Shown here: positions 1-8,466 of the stretch, piece by piece
Layout of the letters: every line of letters starts with the position of its first letter
Numbering within the stretch: position 1 is the first letter of the stretch
From: UBA668 sp041178405
GTDB lineage: Bacteria > Actinomycetota > Acidimicrobiia > Acidimicrobiales > Ilumatobacteraceae
NCBI GenBank assembly: GCA_041178405.1
Contig: JBEGVK010000084.1
Span: 1-31,780 of the forward strand
Direction: 5' to 3'
DNA: 31,780 nt
Translations under genes and position numbers: made by a program
Notes under the pieces: model-generated
What the model saw: the letters and a program-made list of their open reading frames with translations, nothing else
What the model was told of the DNA's origin: nothing
Databases searched by the model: none

Positions 1-210
1 TTCTCCGCCGGCTGGTTCGACGACCGGGCCGCGATTCCACACGTCGGCGCATGGGGCACGCTCACCGCTGCCCTCGGGCTCGCCGCCTGGATGTTCGGCC
101 GCCGTGTCCGCCGTCTCTGGGCCGTTGGCGTGTCAGGGGCCGTGCCGGTAGTCGTCGGCCTCTACTTCTTCTACGAGAACCTCAACCGGCTCCTGCCACC
201 CGGCCTGTGA
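1..210 (+). CDS. C-terminal fragment of a membrane protein, unrecognised
   Basis: Frame 1 is open from the first base to a TGA at 208-210, giving 69 residues; the 5' end lies outside the window. Two hydrophobic stretches are visible, one around the GTLTAALGLAAWMFG segment followed by a basic RRVRR patch, and a second around VSGAVPVVVGLYFF just before the C-terminus. This pattern fits the end of a polytopic inner-membrane protein. The last codon overlaps the GTG of the next gene (GTGA), so the two are probably translated together. I do not recognise the family from this fragment. Confidence 0.65.
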   Translation, partial: FSAGWFDDRAAIPHVGAWGTLTAALGLAAWMFGRRVRRLWAVGVSGAVPVVVGLYFFYENLNRLLPPGL

Positions 211-476
211 CCTCGCCGCCCTCCCCCGACGATCCGATCCGCGCCAGGCGTGCTGTGGTCGCCCGCTACACGCTGCTCGCCAATCGGATCGGCTACCTGT
301 TCTATGCGCTGGCGCTCGCCACCTTTGTCATCGGCTTCGCTATCTCGTTCACCGCTGCGGTCTCGGCTGTCGTCATCACCTCGCTCGTGGCCGGCTCGGT
401 GCTGCTCGCCCCTTCGATCGTGCTCGGCTACGCCGTAAAGGCCGCCGAACGCGACGACCGCGAGCGCGGCCTGTGA
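207..476 (+). CDS. Small two-helix membrane protein, hypothetical
   Basis: An 89-residue product starting at a GTG that shares GTGA with the upstream stop. The N-terminus is polar and proline-rich (TSPPSPDDP), then a basic stretch leads into two long hydrophobic helices, roughly residues 26-48 and 50-75, and a charged C-terminal tail rich in Arg, Asp and Glu. It would sit in the cytoplasmic membrane as a hairpin with both ends in the cytoplasm. No catalytic motif is visible. The start-stop overlap links it to the upstream membrane protein, and a TetR gene follows 34 bases later with its own promoter. I do not recognise the family and assign no function. Confidence 0.7.
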   Translation: MTSPPSPDDPIRARRAVVARYTLLANRIGYLFYALALATFVIGFAISFTAAVSAVVITSLVAGSVLLAPSIVLGYAVKAAERDDRERGL

Positions 477-494
477 CGTCGGCGGACAGCCAGT

Positions 495-500
495 TAGCCT
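495..500 (+). promoter_or_regulatory. -10 box of the TetR gene
   Basis: TAGCCT ends 10 bases before the ATG at 511. The same hexamer stands before lhr and the DtxR-type gene in this window. No convincing -35 is seen. The mRNA would be leaderless or carry only a few bases. Confidence 0.5.
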
Positions 501-510
501 TTCCAAGCGT

Positions 511-1098
511 ATGACCGTGCGCCTCACCGCCTCGGCCCGGCGCGAGCAGATCCTCGAGGTCGCGGTGCAGGTGTTCGCCCACCGCGGCTTCCATTCGACG
601 TCGATGAAGGACGTCGCCGAGGCCATCGGTGTCACGAAGCCGGTGCTCTACCAGCACTTCGAGAGCAAGCAGCATCTGTATCACGCGCTGCTCGACGAAG
701 CCGGTAGCCGACTGCGGGCAGCAATCGACTCGGCGGTCGCTGGTGCGGTGAGCGGCAAGCAGCAGACCGAGCGCGGCTTCAAGGCGTACTTCCGCTGGGT
801 TGCCGACGACCACGACGCCTTCCTGCTGCTCTTCGGATCGCGCGCCAACCGCGACGCGGAGTCGACCGCCGTGATCCACCGCATTACCGCCGAGGCCGCG
901 CTGGCCATCGCACCGCTGATCGCCGCCGACATCGATGCCGACCACCAGCGGACCCTTGCGCACGGCCTCGTCGGCCTCGCCGAGGGCGTCAGCCGCCATC
1001 TCGTCGAGAAGGGCACGTCGTTCGATCCCGAGCTGCTCGGCCAGCAGATCGCGGACCTCGCCTGGGCCGGACTCCGCGTGGTGCACCGCGCCGGCTAG
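511..1098 (+). CDS. TetR/AcrR family transcriptional regulator
   Basis: A 195-residue protein of typical TetR length. Residues 9-58 form the N-terminal DNA-binding domain: RREQILEVAVQVFAHRGF, the helix-turn-helix with TSMKDVAEAIGVTKPVLYQHF, and the ESKQHLYHAL helix that closes it. The rest is an alpha-helical ligand-binding and dimerisation domain with no recognisable pocket signature. TetR proteins usually repress a neighbour or themselves and release DNA when a small molecule binds. The candidate target is the membrane protein pair just upstream, or itself; the sequence does not identify the ligand. The start is supported by a TAGCCT box 10 bases upstream. It converges on lhr with a 32-base gap that shows no clear terminator. 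Confidence 0.88.
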   Translation: MTVRLTASARREQILEVAVQVFAHRGFHSTSMKDVAEAIGVTKPVLYQHFESKQHLYHALLDEAGSRLRAAIDSAVAGAVSGKQQTERGFKAYFRWVADDHDAFLLLFGSRANRDAESTAVIHRITAEAALAIAPLIAADIDADHQRTLAHGLVGLAEGVSRHLVEKGTSFDPELLGQQIADLAWAGLRVVHRAG

Positions 1099-1130
1099 GA
1101 CGCCCGCGAGCTCGATGCGACACCGCGGAA

Positions 1131-4100
1131 TCAGCTGCGCCGAACCCAGCCCCGATAGCCCTCCTCGAAGCCCGCCCCACGAAGCGCATCGGCCCACGCT
1201 CCCGTCCGCTCGACCTGCTCGCCATCGAGCTTGCGGACTTCTGCCGAGCGCAGTCGGCCGTCCTTCACGAGCGATGCGAGTGCCTCGGCCCACCGGCTGT
1301 CGCGGCGGGCCGCCTCGAACGTGACGACGTGGTGCGAGCCGTGGTCGAACCAGATCAACGGCTCGCCGTCGGCGATCACCACGACAGCGTTCGACGACCT
1401 CGCAGGCCGGCCGGCCGTAGACGGCCACTCGAGCGCCGCGCCGAACGGCTGCGCCGGATCCGTCGCCGCCAGCACCGACGGCACCCGCTCGTCACCGGCG
1501 GGATCGGTCGAGCGAAGTCGATCGACAGCGCCCGGCAGCGCGAACTGGGCGGCGCCGAGGCCGGCAACGAAGTACCCGCGTCGGCAGCGGCCGCGCTCTT
1601 CCAGCAGGGTCAGCACCCGGTACACCGACGCATAGCCACCCACGACGCCCTCGGCCGCCACCGCCTCTCGTGTCACGACGCCATGCCGCTCGAGGAGCGA
1701 CAGGGCAACCGCATGCGCCGTCGCGGTCGCCGACGTCCGCGAGGGGTCGGCCAGCAGCGACGTGACCAGACTCCACCGGCCAGCGCCGGCAGGCGGGCCG
1801 ATCCGCGTCAGCCTGCCTGGTCGCGGGCGCGGCTTCGTCGGCCGAGACGACCGACCGCCGCCGGCGAGATACGAGCGAAGCGGGGCCAGCGAGTCGTTCG
1901 TCACCTCGCCCGACCACACAAGGTCCCACAGCGCAGCCAGCACCTCGGCCTCTGTCGCCTCGGGCGCGGCCGCTCGCAGCGCCGTCCAGAACGAGGCACC
2001 CCGCGACTCGAGGTGGACGCGCAGCGCATCGTGCACCGCACCATCCACGCGCTCGGGACACTCCCATGCACCCGCAAGATCGGCGAGCTGGTCGGCGAAA
2101 TACAGCCGCACCCGGCCGTCGGCTGCACCGAGCGCCCCCGCCCCGATCCAGACGAGGTCGCCCGACGTACACAGTGCATCGAGGTCGGCGGCGCGAAAGC
2201 CGCGCACTCTGACGGGAAGCACGTCTCGTTCGAGCGTGCTCGCAACGATCGACGCACCCTGCAGCTGGGCAAGCGACTCGACGAGGTGATCGAGCCCGCG
2301 ACGCTCGGAGCCCACCGAGTGCCACTCGGCCACGAAGCGAGCATAGGCACGATGATCGACAGGCTCGATCTCCTTGCGCAGTGCGGCGAGCGAGCGTCGA
2401 CGGAGCTGACGGAGCACCTCGGCATCGACCCACTCGACGCCGCTGCCCCCTGGGCGGAACTCGCCGCGGGCGACCCGGCCGTCATCGAGCAGCGCCGTGA
2501 GCGCACCGGTGGCGCGCTCTGACGTCACGCCCAGTCGTGCAGCTGCCTGCGCGGTCGTGAAGGGGCCGTGCGTGCGCGCGAACCGGGCGAGCAGTCCCTC
2601 GAGCGGCAGCGGTACCGGCTCGGTGAACTCCCGCGGCAGGCCGAGCGGCAGCGCGCATCCCAGCGCGTCGCGATACCGGGCTGCATCCTCGGCGGCAACG
2701 ATGCGCTCCTCGCCGGCAATCGTCAGCGAGATCGCACGCCGCTCGCGCCGCAACTCGTCGACCCATGCAGGACCATCGCCGTCGCCCTCGCAGCGGAGCG
2801 CCACCTCGTCGAGGCTGAGATCACCGACTCGACGGAGGACATCGTGCAGTTCGTCAGCGCTTCGCGCCCGCCGGCCATCGGCGAGCGACTGCAACTCGAG
2901 TTCGATGTCGGCGAGTGCGCCGGCATCGAGGATGTCTCGCAGTTCCTCGGTACCGAGCAGGTCGCGCAGCAGTTCGCGGTCGAGCGCCAGGGCTGCCGCG
3001 CGGCGCTCGGCGAGCGGCGCGTCGCCCTCGTACATGTACGCAGCGATCCAGTTGAACAGCAGGCTCTGTGCAAAGGGCGATGCTCGCTGCGTGTCGACGG
3101 CCACGACGCGAATCGTCCGATCTCGCAGCTGGCCGAGCACTTCGCGCAGGCCGGGCAGGTCGAAGACATCGTGCAAGCACTCGCGGCCCGTCTCGAGCAG
3201 CACGGGGAACGAGGGGTACTTCGCCGCCACCGCCAGCAGGTCGTGGGCGCGCTGTCGCTGCTGCCAGAGCGGCGTGCGGCGATCGGGTCGGCGGCGCGGC
3301 AGCAGCAGTGCTCTTGCGGCGCACTCGCGGAATCGAGCTGCGAACAGCGAGGTGCCGGGAAGGCTCGAGACGACCAGTTCGTCGATCTCTAGAGGATCGA
3401 TGACGAGATCCTCGAGCGGCAGGCCATCGACTGCCTCGGGAAGGCGCAGGACGATGCCGTCATCGGTCCACATCGCCTCGACGTGTGCATCGAATCGCTC
3501 GCCGAGCCGCCGCTGCATCGCTATCGCCCACGGTGCATGCACTCTCGTGCCGAAGGGAGTGAGCACGCACACCCGCCAGTCGCCGATCTCATCGCGGAAC
3601 CGCTCGACGACGACAGTTCGATCGTCAGGCAAAACACCGGTGGCCAGCGCCTGCTCGTCGAGATAGCGCAGCACATTCGAGGCCGCCAGCGCATCGAGCG
3701 AGTGCGTCCGCATCAACTCGGCCAGGGCGTCGGCGGGACGCTCGACTGCCACGGCGCGGGTGCCCCGCACGAAGGCGCCCAGCGCCCGGCCGAGCTCGAG
3801 CGGTCGCCCTGGCCGGTCACCGTGCCAGAACGGCATCTTCCCGGGCTGGCCGGGTGCTGGCGACACCACGACGCGGTCGAAGGTGATGTCCTCGATGCGC
3901 CACGTACTGGCCCCCAGCAGGAAGGTCTCGCCGGGCCGGCTCTCGTACACCATCTCCTCGTCGAGTTCTCCCACACGAGTGCCGTCGGGGAGGAACACGC
4001 CGAAGAGCCCGCGGTCGGGAATCGTGCCGCCGCTGACCACGGCGAGCCGCTTTGCGCCGTCACGCGCCCTCACCGTGCCGGCCACCCGATCCCACACCAG

Positions 4101-5621
4101 TCGCGGCCTCAGTTCGGCGAACTCGTCGCTCGGATAGCGGCCCGACAGCATGTCGAGCACCCCGTGCAGCAGGTCGTCGCTCAGGTCGTGGAAGCACGCC
4201 GCGCGGCGCATGATCGCAGCGAGCTCGGCGACAGCGATGTCGGGCGAGGTGCTCGCATGCGCAACGAGCTGCTGGGCGAGCACGTCGAGCGGGTTGCGGA
4301 GGAACCTCATCGACTCGACGAGTCCGGCGTGCATGCGCTCGACCACCACTGCCGCCTCGAGCAGGTCGCCGCGGTGCTTCGGGTACACCGTGCCGCGACT
4401 CGGCTCACCAACCTGGTGGCCGGCGCGTCCGATGCGCTGGAGGCCGCGCGACACCGCACCCGGCGACTCGACCTGGACCACCAGGTCGACGGCACCCATG
4501 TCGATGCCCAGCTCGAGGCTGCTCGTGGCAACGATCGCCCGCAGTTCGCCACGCTTGAGCTCGTCCTCGATGGCGACGCGCTGTTCTCGTGCCAGTGAGC
4601 CATGGTGTGCCTTCACGAGGTCTCGCGTCGAGCCGTCGTCGGCAACCAGTCCCTCGTCGGCCGCCAACTGGTTCAGCCGGGCAGCAAGCCGCTCGGCCTG
4701 CCGACGCGCATTGCAGAAGATGATGGTGCTGCGATGCGCGAGCACCTGGGCGAGAATCCGCGGGTAGATGCTCGGCCAGATGCTGCTGCGCTGCGGATCG
4801 AGGGCCGCAGTAGCGGGTCCGCTCTTCAGCGTCGGCGGCAGCAGCTGGCCCAGCGAGCCCATGTCGTCGACAGGCACGACCACCTCGATCTCGAGTGGCT
4901 TGCGCACGCCGGCATCGACGATCGTCACCGGGCGGCGGGATCCGTCGGCGGCGTGACCTCCGAGGAAGTGGGCGATCTCCTCGAGCGGTCGCTGTGTGGC
5001 ACTGAGGCCGATGCGCTGCGGTGGGCGTGCCGTGATCTCCTCGAGGCGCTCGAGACTGAGCATCAGGTGCGCGCCGCGCTTGGTGCTCGCCATGGCGTGG
5101 ATCTCGTCGATGATCACTGTCTCGACATTCACGAGCGTGTGGCGAGCCTCGCTGGTGAGCATCAGGTAGAGGCTCTCCGGCGTGGTGATGAGGAGGTCGG
5201 GCGGGCGGCGAAGCATCGCCTGGCGCTCGCGCCCAGGCGTGTCGCCGGTCCGCATCGCCACAGTCGGCGCAGCGAACGGCAGGCCGAGGCGCTCGGCAGC
5301 CAGGCCGATGCCCACGAGCGGGGCGCGGAGGTTCTTCTCGACGTCGACCGCAAGCGCCCGCAGCGGCGACAGGTACAGCACCCGCGTGCGCGCCGTCGGG
5401 TCGGGACCACCGTCATCGCCCGGCACGACGAGTCGGTCGATGCTGCTGAGGAAGGCGGTGAGCGTCTTGCCAGTGCCCGTCGGGGCGCACACCAGTGCAT
5501 GGGCTCCGGCGCGGATCACCGGCCAGCCCTGCGCCTGGGGGGCCGTTGGCTCGGGGAATGAGGCGGCGAACCACTCGCGCACGGCCGGCGAGAAGCCGTC
5601 GAGCACTGGATGTGGGGCCAC
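1131..5621 (-). CDS. lhr: Lhr-like ATP-dependent helicase, full length
   Basis: A 1496-residue superfamily 2 helicase of the long Lhr class, the usual length in actinobacteria. Visible motifs are Walker A APTGTGKT (46-53), DEIH Walker B (172-175), SAT motif III (207-209) and motif VI QRIGRAGH (395-402). The helicase core is followed by winged-helix and beta-barrel regions and a long C-terminal domain, with a basic proline-rich linker (RPTKPRPRPGRL) near residue 1270. Lhr is a 3'-5' ATP-driven translocase with a preference for RNA:DNA hybrids and is linked to the DNA damage response in mycobacteria; that role is family knowledge. The GTG start at 5621 is favoured because TAGCCT lies exactly 6 bases upstream, giving a leaderless mRNA. 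It is divergent from the SSL2-like helicase gene at 5727. Confidence 0.93.
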   Translation of the reverse strand: MAPHPVLDGFSPAVREWFAASFPEPTAPQAQGWPVIRAGAHALVCAPTGTGKTLTAFLSSIDRLVVPGDDGGPDPTARTRVLYLSPLRALAVDVEKNLRAPLVGIGLAAERLGLPFAAPTVAMRTGDTPGRERQAMLRRPPDLLITTPESLYLMLTSEARHTLVNVETVIIDEIHAMASTKRGAHLMLSLERLEEITARPPQRIGLSATQRPLEEIAHFLGGHAADGSRRPVTIVDAGVRKPLEIEVVVPVDDMGSLGQLLPPTLKSGPATAALDPQRSSIWPSIYPRILAQVLAHRSTIIFCNARRQAERLAARLNQLAADEGLVADDGSTRDLVKAHHGSLAREQRVAIEDELKRGELRAIVATSSLELGIDMGAVDLVVQVESPGAVSRGLQRIGRAGHQVGEPSRGTVYPKHRGDLLEAAVVVERMHAGLVESMRFLRNPLDVLAQQLVAHASTSPDIAVAELAAIMRRAACFHDLSDDLLHGVLDMLSGRYPSDEFAELRPRLVWDRVAGTVRARDGAKRLAVVSGGTIPDRGLFGVFLPDGTRVGELDEEMVYESRPGETFLLGASTWRIEDITFDRVVVSPAPGQPGKMPFWHGDRPGRPLELGRALGAFVRGTRAVAVERPADALAELMRTHSLDALAASNVLRYLDEQALATGVLPDDRTVVVERFRDEIGDWRVCVLTPFGTRVHAPWAIAMQRRLGERFDAHVEAMWTDDGIVLRLPEAVDGLPLEDLVIDPLEIDELVVSSLPGTSLFAARFRECAARALLLPRRRPDRRTPLWQQRQRAHDLLAVAAKYPSFPVLLETGRECLHDVFDLPGLREVLGQLRDRTIRVVAVDTQRASPFAQSLLFNWIAAYMYEGDAPLAERRAAALALDRELLRDLLGTEELRDILDAGALADIELELQSLADGRRARSADELHDVLRRVGDLSLDEVALRCEGDGDGPAWVDELRRERRAISLTIAGEERIVAAEDAARYRDALGCALPLGLPREFTEPVPLPLEGLLARFARTHGPFTTAQAAARLGVTSERATGALTALLDDGRVARGEFRPGGSGVEWVDAEVLRQLRRRSLAALRKEIEPVDHRAYARFVAEWHSVGSERRGLDHLVESLAQLQGASIVASTLERDVLPVRVRGFRAADLDALCTSGDLVWIGAGALGAADGRVRLYFADQLADLAGAWECPERVDGAVHDALRVHLESRGASFWTALRAAAPEATEAEVLAALWDLVWSGEVTNDSLAPLRSYLAGGGRSSRPTKPRPRPGRLTRIGPPAGAGRWSLVTSLLADPSRTSATATAHAVALSLLERHGVVTREAVAAEGVVGGYASVYRVLTLLEERGRCRRGYFVAGLGAAQFALPGAVDRLRSTDPAGDERVPSVLAATDPAQPFGAALEWPSTAGRPARSSNAVVVIADGEPLIWFDHGSHHVVTFEAARRDSRWAEALASLVKDGRLRSAEVRKLDGEQVERTGAWADALRGAGFEEGYRGWVRRS

Positions 5622-5627
5622 GGGCGG

Positions 5628-5633
5628 AGGCTA
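5628..5633 (-). promoter_or_regulatory. Leaderless -10 box of lhr
   Basis: On the minus strand TAGCCT is followed by 6 bases and then the GTG at 5621. The spacing places transcription initiation at the start codon. This is the evidence for preferring GTG here. Confidence 0.6.
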
Positions 5634-5709
5634 GGCCCGGCAGCGGTCCCGCAATTCCCCGAATCCCGGAAATCTGGCCCGCCGGCGCGCTCGTGCGCTC
5701 GCGCCCCGC

Positions 5710-5715
5710 CAGAAT
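5710..5715 (+). promoter_or_regulatory. Possible -10 box of the SSL2-like helicase gene
   Basis: CAGAAT lies 11 bases before the ATG at 5727. The same hexamer is found upstream of the sortase gene (14918-14923). It deviates from TANNNT at the first base, so the call is tentative. Confidence 0.35.
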
Positions 5716-5726
5716 CGTGGCTCCCC

Positions 5727-7379
5727 ATGAGCGACGTCCTTCACCTCCGGCCGTGGCAGCGCGAGGCCTTCGACAAGTTCGCGGCGAGCGAGCACGCCGA
5801 CTTCCTTGCGGTGGCGACGCCCGGTGCGGGCAAGACGACGTTCGCGCTCGCCTGCGCACGATGGTCGCTCGCGCAGCAGCGGCGCCGACTCATCGTCGTC
5901 GCTCCCACCACGCACCTGAAGACCCAGTGGAGCCACGCCGCCCACCGACTCGGCCTGCATCTCGACCACAACTGGTCGCCGTCCGACGGCGTCGCCCGTG
6001 ACGTGCACGGCATCATCACCACCTACCAGCAGGTCAGCACCGCCGACACCGCCCGCGTGCTGCGAGGCCTCGCCCACGACTCGTTCGTCGTCCTCGACGA
6101 GATCCACCATGCCGGCGACGAGCGAGCCTGGGGCGACAGCGTGCGCACTGCGTTCGAGCACGCCTATCGACGGCTGAGCCTCAGCGGCACTCCGTTCCGC
6201 AGCGACACCTCGAGCATCCCCTTCGTTCGCTATGAGGAGACCGGGGTCGGCGGCGAGGCACATCCCGACTACACCTACGGCTACGCCGAGGCCCTGCGCG
6301 ACGGCGGCGTGGTGAGGCCCGTCTACTTCCCGCGGTTCGACGGACTCATGGAGTGGAGCGCCCCCGACGGCAGCGTGCAGTCCGCCAACTTCCACGACGA
6401 CCTCGACCGCACCGGCCAGTCGCACCGGCTCCGTGCTGCACTCAGCCTGCAGGGCGACTGGCTGGTTGCCGTGCTCGGCCAGGCACACGAACGCCTCATG
6501 GCCATTCGCCAGTCGCACCCCGATGCTGCCGCACTGGCCATCTGCATGGACCAGGAGCACGCCCGCGATCTCGCCCGAGTGATCAGGACGAAGTTCGGCG
6601 TGGATGCCGAGATCGTTGTCAGCGACGATCCCGATGCCAGCAAGAAGCTGTCGGCATTCGCACGCGGCACACGCCCTTGGCTCGTCGCCGTGCGGATGGT
6701 GAGCGAAGGGGTCGACATCCCGCGGCTGCGCGTCGGCGTCTATGCGTCGACGGTCGTCACCGAGCTGTTCTTCCGGCAGGCCATCGGGCGCTTCGTCCGC
6801 TGGATTCGTGGCATGCCCAGCCAGAAGGCCTACGTCTTCCTGCCCGACGACCCCCGGCTGCGCGCGCACGCCTTCCAGATCGCCGAGGCTCGACGCCACG
6901 TACTGCACCCGCCCTCGGAACGCGACGACGAGTTCTCGCCAGAGCGCGCCGAGGCCGAGGCGATGCTGGAGGCCGGCTTCGAGTACGAGCAGCTCTCGCT
7001 GTTCAGCGTGCTCTCGAGCGTCGCCACTGGCATGAGCGTGCACGCCATCACCGAGACCGGCATCACGCTGTTCGACGACGAGCCCGACATTCCCGAGCCG
7101 TCGGGCGAACCCACCGGCGGCGACATCGAACTTCCCGACATCCCCACCGAGGCCGGCTATGTGCTCACGACCGGTACGAGCATCGCCGAGAAGAAGCAGG
7201 AACTGCGCGAGCGCAACATGGACATCGCCCGCCGGCTCGTCGACCTCACCGGCTGGACCCACGGCCGCGTGCAGGCCGAACTGAACCGCCTGGCGGGAAT
7301 CTCGTCGGTCGGCGCTGCGACGAACGACCAACTCGAGCGCCGTGCCCGCCACGGTGAGGCGTGGCTGCGCCGCAGGTAG
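5727..7379 (+). CDS. SSL2-like DEAD/DEAH-box helicase
   Basis: A 550-residue superfamily 2 helicase. Motifs are in order: Walker A TPGAGKTT (31-38), DEIHH (124-128), SGTPFR (153-158), motif V SEGVDIP (326-332) and motif VI QAIGRFVR (351-358). The first 370 residues form the two RecA-like lobes, related to the SSL2/RadD type that often acts in DNA repair or restriction. The last 180 residues are not recognised: an acidic linker (DDEPDIPEPSGEP, 450-462) leads to a helical, basic tail at 485-550 that could bind nucleic acid. No nuclease or methyltransferase partner is adjacent. The ATG was chosen because it starts just before the conserved LRPWQREA motif. The terminal TAG also supplies the first three bases of the next gene's -10 box. 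Confidence 0.85.
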   Translation: MSDVLHLRPWQREAFDKFAASEHADFLAVATPGAGKTTFALACARWSLAQQRRRLIVVAPTTHLKTQWSHAAHRLGLHLDHNWSPSDGVARDVHGIITTYQQVSTADTARVLRGLAHDSFVVLDEIHHAGDERAWGDSVRTAFEHAYRRLSLSGTPFRSDTSSIPFVRYEETGVGGEAHPDYTYGYAEALRDGGVVRPVYFPRFDGLMEWSAPDGSVQSANFHDDLDRTGQSHRLRAALSLQGDWLVAVLGQAHERLMAIRQSHPDAAALAICMDQEHARDLARVIRTKFGVDAEIVVSDDPDASKKLSAFARGTRPWLVAVRMVSEGVDIPRLRVGVYASTVVTELFFRQAIGRFVRWIRGMPSQKAYVFLPDDPRLRAHAFQIAEARRHVLHPPSERDDEFSPERAEAEAMLEAGFEYEQLSLFSVLSSVATGMSVHAITETGITLFDDEPDIPEPSGEPTGGDIELPDIPTEAGYVLTTGTSIAEKKQELRERNMDIARRLVDLTGWTHGRVQAELNRLAGISSVGAATNDQLERRARHGEAWLRRR

Positions 7380-7382
7380 CCT
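7377..7382 (+). promoter_or_regulatory. Leaderless -10 box of the DtxR/MntR-type gene, overlapping a stop codon
   Basis: TAGCCT is followed by 6 bases and the ATG at 7389. Its first three bases are the TAG stop of the upstream helicase gene. No -35 is evident. Confidence 0.6.
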
Positions 7383-7388
7383 CTCGCC

Positions 7389-8051
7389 ATGCCCGCACTC
7401 GGTGAGCACCACCCGGCATTCGAGGAATACTGCGAGTGCATCTTCGAACTGCAGGAGGACGATCTCTCGGTCGCCCAGGTCCGCATTGCCGAGCGCCTTC
7501 AGGTGAGCCGAGCCGCGGTCAGCGAGATGACCAAGCGCATGGCTGCCGAGGGACTGATCCGCCTCGATGGCCGCGAGATCCAACTCACGGTTGCGGGCCT
7601 CGCCATCGCCCAGCGCACCGTTCGCCGCCACCGCCTCGCCGAGCGCTTCCTCACCGACGTGCTCGGACTCTCATGGGCCGAGGCCCATCACGAGGCCGGC
7701 AGGTGGGAACACGTCATGAGCGACGCGGTCGAGGAAGCGATGACCCGCGTGCTCGGCCACCCCACCACATGCCCGCACGGCAACCCCATTCCCGGTGCCC
7801 CGTACGACGCGCCCGCCCAGGTGCCGCTCTCGGGACTGTCGGTCGGCGCCACCTTCGTGGTGTCGCGCATCCCCGAGGAACTCGAGTTCACGCCGGGACT
7901 GCTCGACTACCTCGAATCGCGTCGCATCCTCCCCGGCCGCGAAGGCCGGATCGTGGCGGCCCCGCCCGATGGCACGCTGCGGATCGACATCGACGGCAGC
8001 ACTGTCGAGGTCGACCGATTCGCGGGCGAGCGCATCCTGGTCGAACTGTGA
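7389..8051 (+). CDS. DtxR-family metal-dependent regulator, MntR/SirR-like
   Basis: A 220-residue protein with the three-part DtxR layout: winged helix-turn-helix (about 8-70), metal-binding dimerisation domain (71-137, ending GNPIPG), and an SH3-like FeoA-type domain (about 145-220). Conserved metal-site residues are His81, Glu85, His100, Glu107 and His108. In DtxR/IdeR the primary site also uses Met10 and Cys102; here the aligned residues are Glu13 and Gly104. Glu13 and Glu16 instead match the acidic helix-1 ligands of MntR. A manganese sensor is therefore as likely as an iron sensor. It is probably a metal-activated repressor. Its stop overlaps the next gene by four bases. No metal transporter gene is in view, so its regulon is unknown. 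Confidence 0.85.
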   Translation: MPALGEHHPAFEEYCECIFELQEDDLSVAQVRIAERLQVSRAAVSEMTKRMAAEGLIRLDGREIQLTVAGLAIAQRTVRRHRLAERFLTDVLGLSWAEAHHEAGRWEHVMSDAVEEAMTRVLGHPTTCPHGNPIPGAPYDAPAQVPLSGLSVGATFVVSRIPEELEFTPGLLDYLESRRILPGREGRIVAAPPDGTLRIDIDGSTVEVDRFAGERILVEL

Positions 8052-8464
8052 GCCGCACGGCGACGGCCGCTCTCTGCGCTGCAGCGGTGTCGGTACTCGG
8101 CGTCGCTGTATCGGCGTGCGCGCCCACCACCTACGACGCGACACTGGCCACCACCACCACGCCGAGCACCACCACGCTGCCCACCGGCACTGCAGCAGAG
8201 TTGCTAGCGGCGATCCTCCTCGAAGTCGAAGACCTCGGCCGCCGGGTCGCCGAGAACGATGCCGACACGCTCGCGGTCGAGCGAATCGAGCAGTTGTGGG
8301 CCGGCATCGCCGACGAGGTCACCTCGGCCCGCCCGGATCTGGCCGAGGATTTCGACTTCGTCATCACCCGCTGCAGGCTCGCCGTCGACCGTCAGCGGCC
8401 TGCCGATGCCGACCGCGCCTACAAGAACCTCGTGGTGCTCGTCGACGAGTACGTCAGCGGCTGA
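8048..8464 (+). CDS. Small lipoprotein, hypothetical
   Basis: A 138-residue product starting at GTG within a GTGA overlap with the DtxR-type gene. Residues 1-23 form a signal peptide ending in VSAC, so Cys24 is the probable lipidation site. A Thr/Pro/Ser-rich linker (about 27-49) follows, as in many actinobacterial surface lipoproteins. Residues 50-138 look all-helical and acidic with one further cysteine (in ITRCRL). It would be anchored outside the membrane. The overlap with a metalloregulator suggests metal-related expression, but no binding motif shows that it handles metal. Its last 11 bases overlap the 3' end of the convergent helD-like gene. I do not recognise the family. Confidence 0.75.
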   Translation: MSRTATAALCAAAVSVLGVAVSACAPTTYDATLATTTTPSTTTLPTGTAAELLAAILLEVEDLGRRVAENDADTLAVERIEQLWAGIADEVTSARPDLAEDFDFVITRCRLAVDRQRPADADRAYKNLVVLVDEYVSG

Positions 8465-8466
8465 CG
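8452..8466. repeat. Inverted repeat at convergent stop codons
   Basis: CGTCAG-cgg-CTGACG, a perfect 6-base stem with a 3-base loop. It holds the stop codons of both the lipoprotein gene (plus) and the helD-like gene (minus). It could form a short hairpin in either transcript. There is no T-tract, so termination is only a possibility. Confidence 0.55.

Noticed and set aside
1099..1130. Terminator between tetR and lhr
   Set aside because: Only short CCGCG/CGCGG and GAGCTC matches; no convincing stem or T-tract.
5631..7631. Long minus-strand open frame across the SSL2-like helicase and dtxR-type genes
   Set aside because: Composition-driven shadow; it crosses two genes whose plus-strand products have clear motifs.
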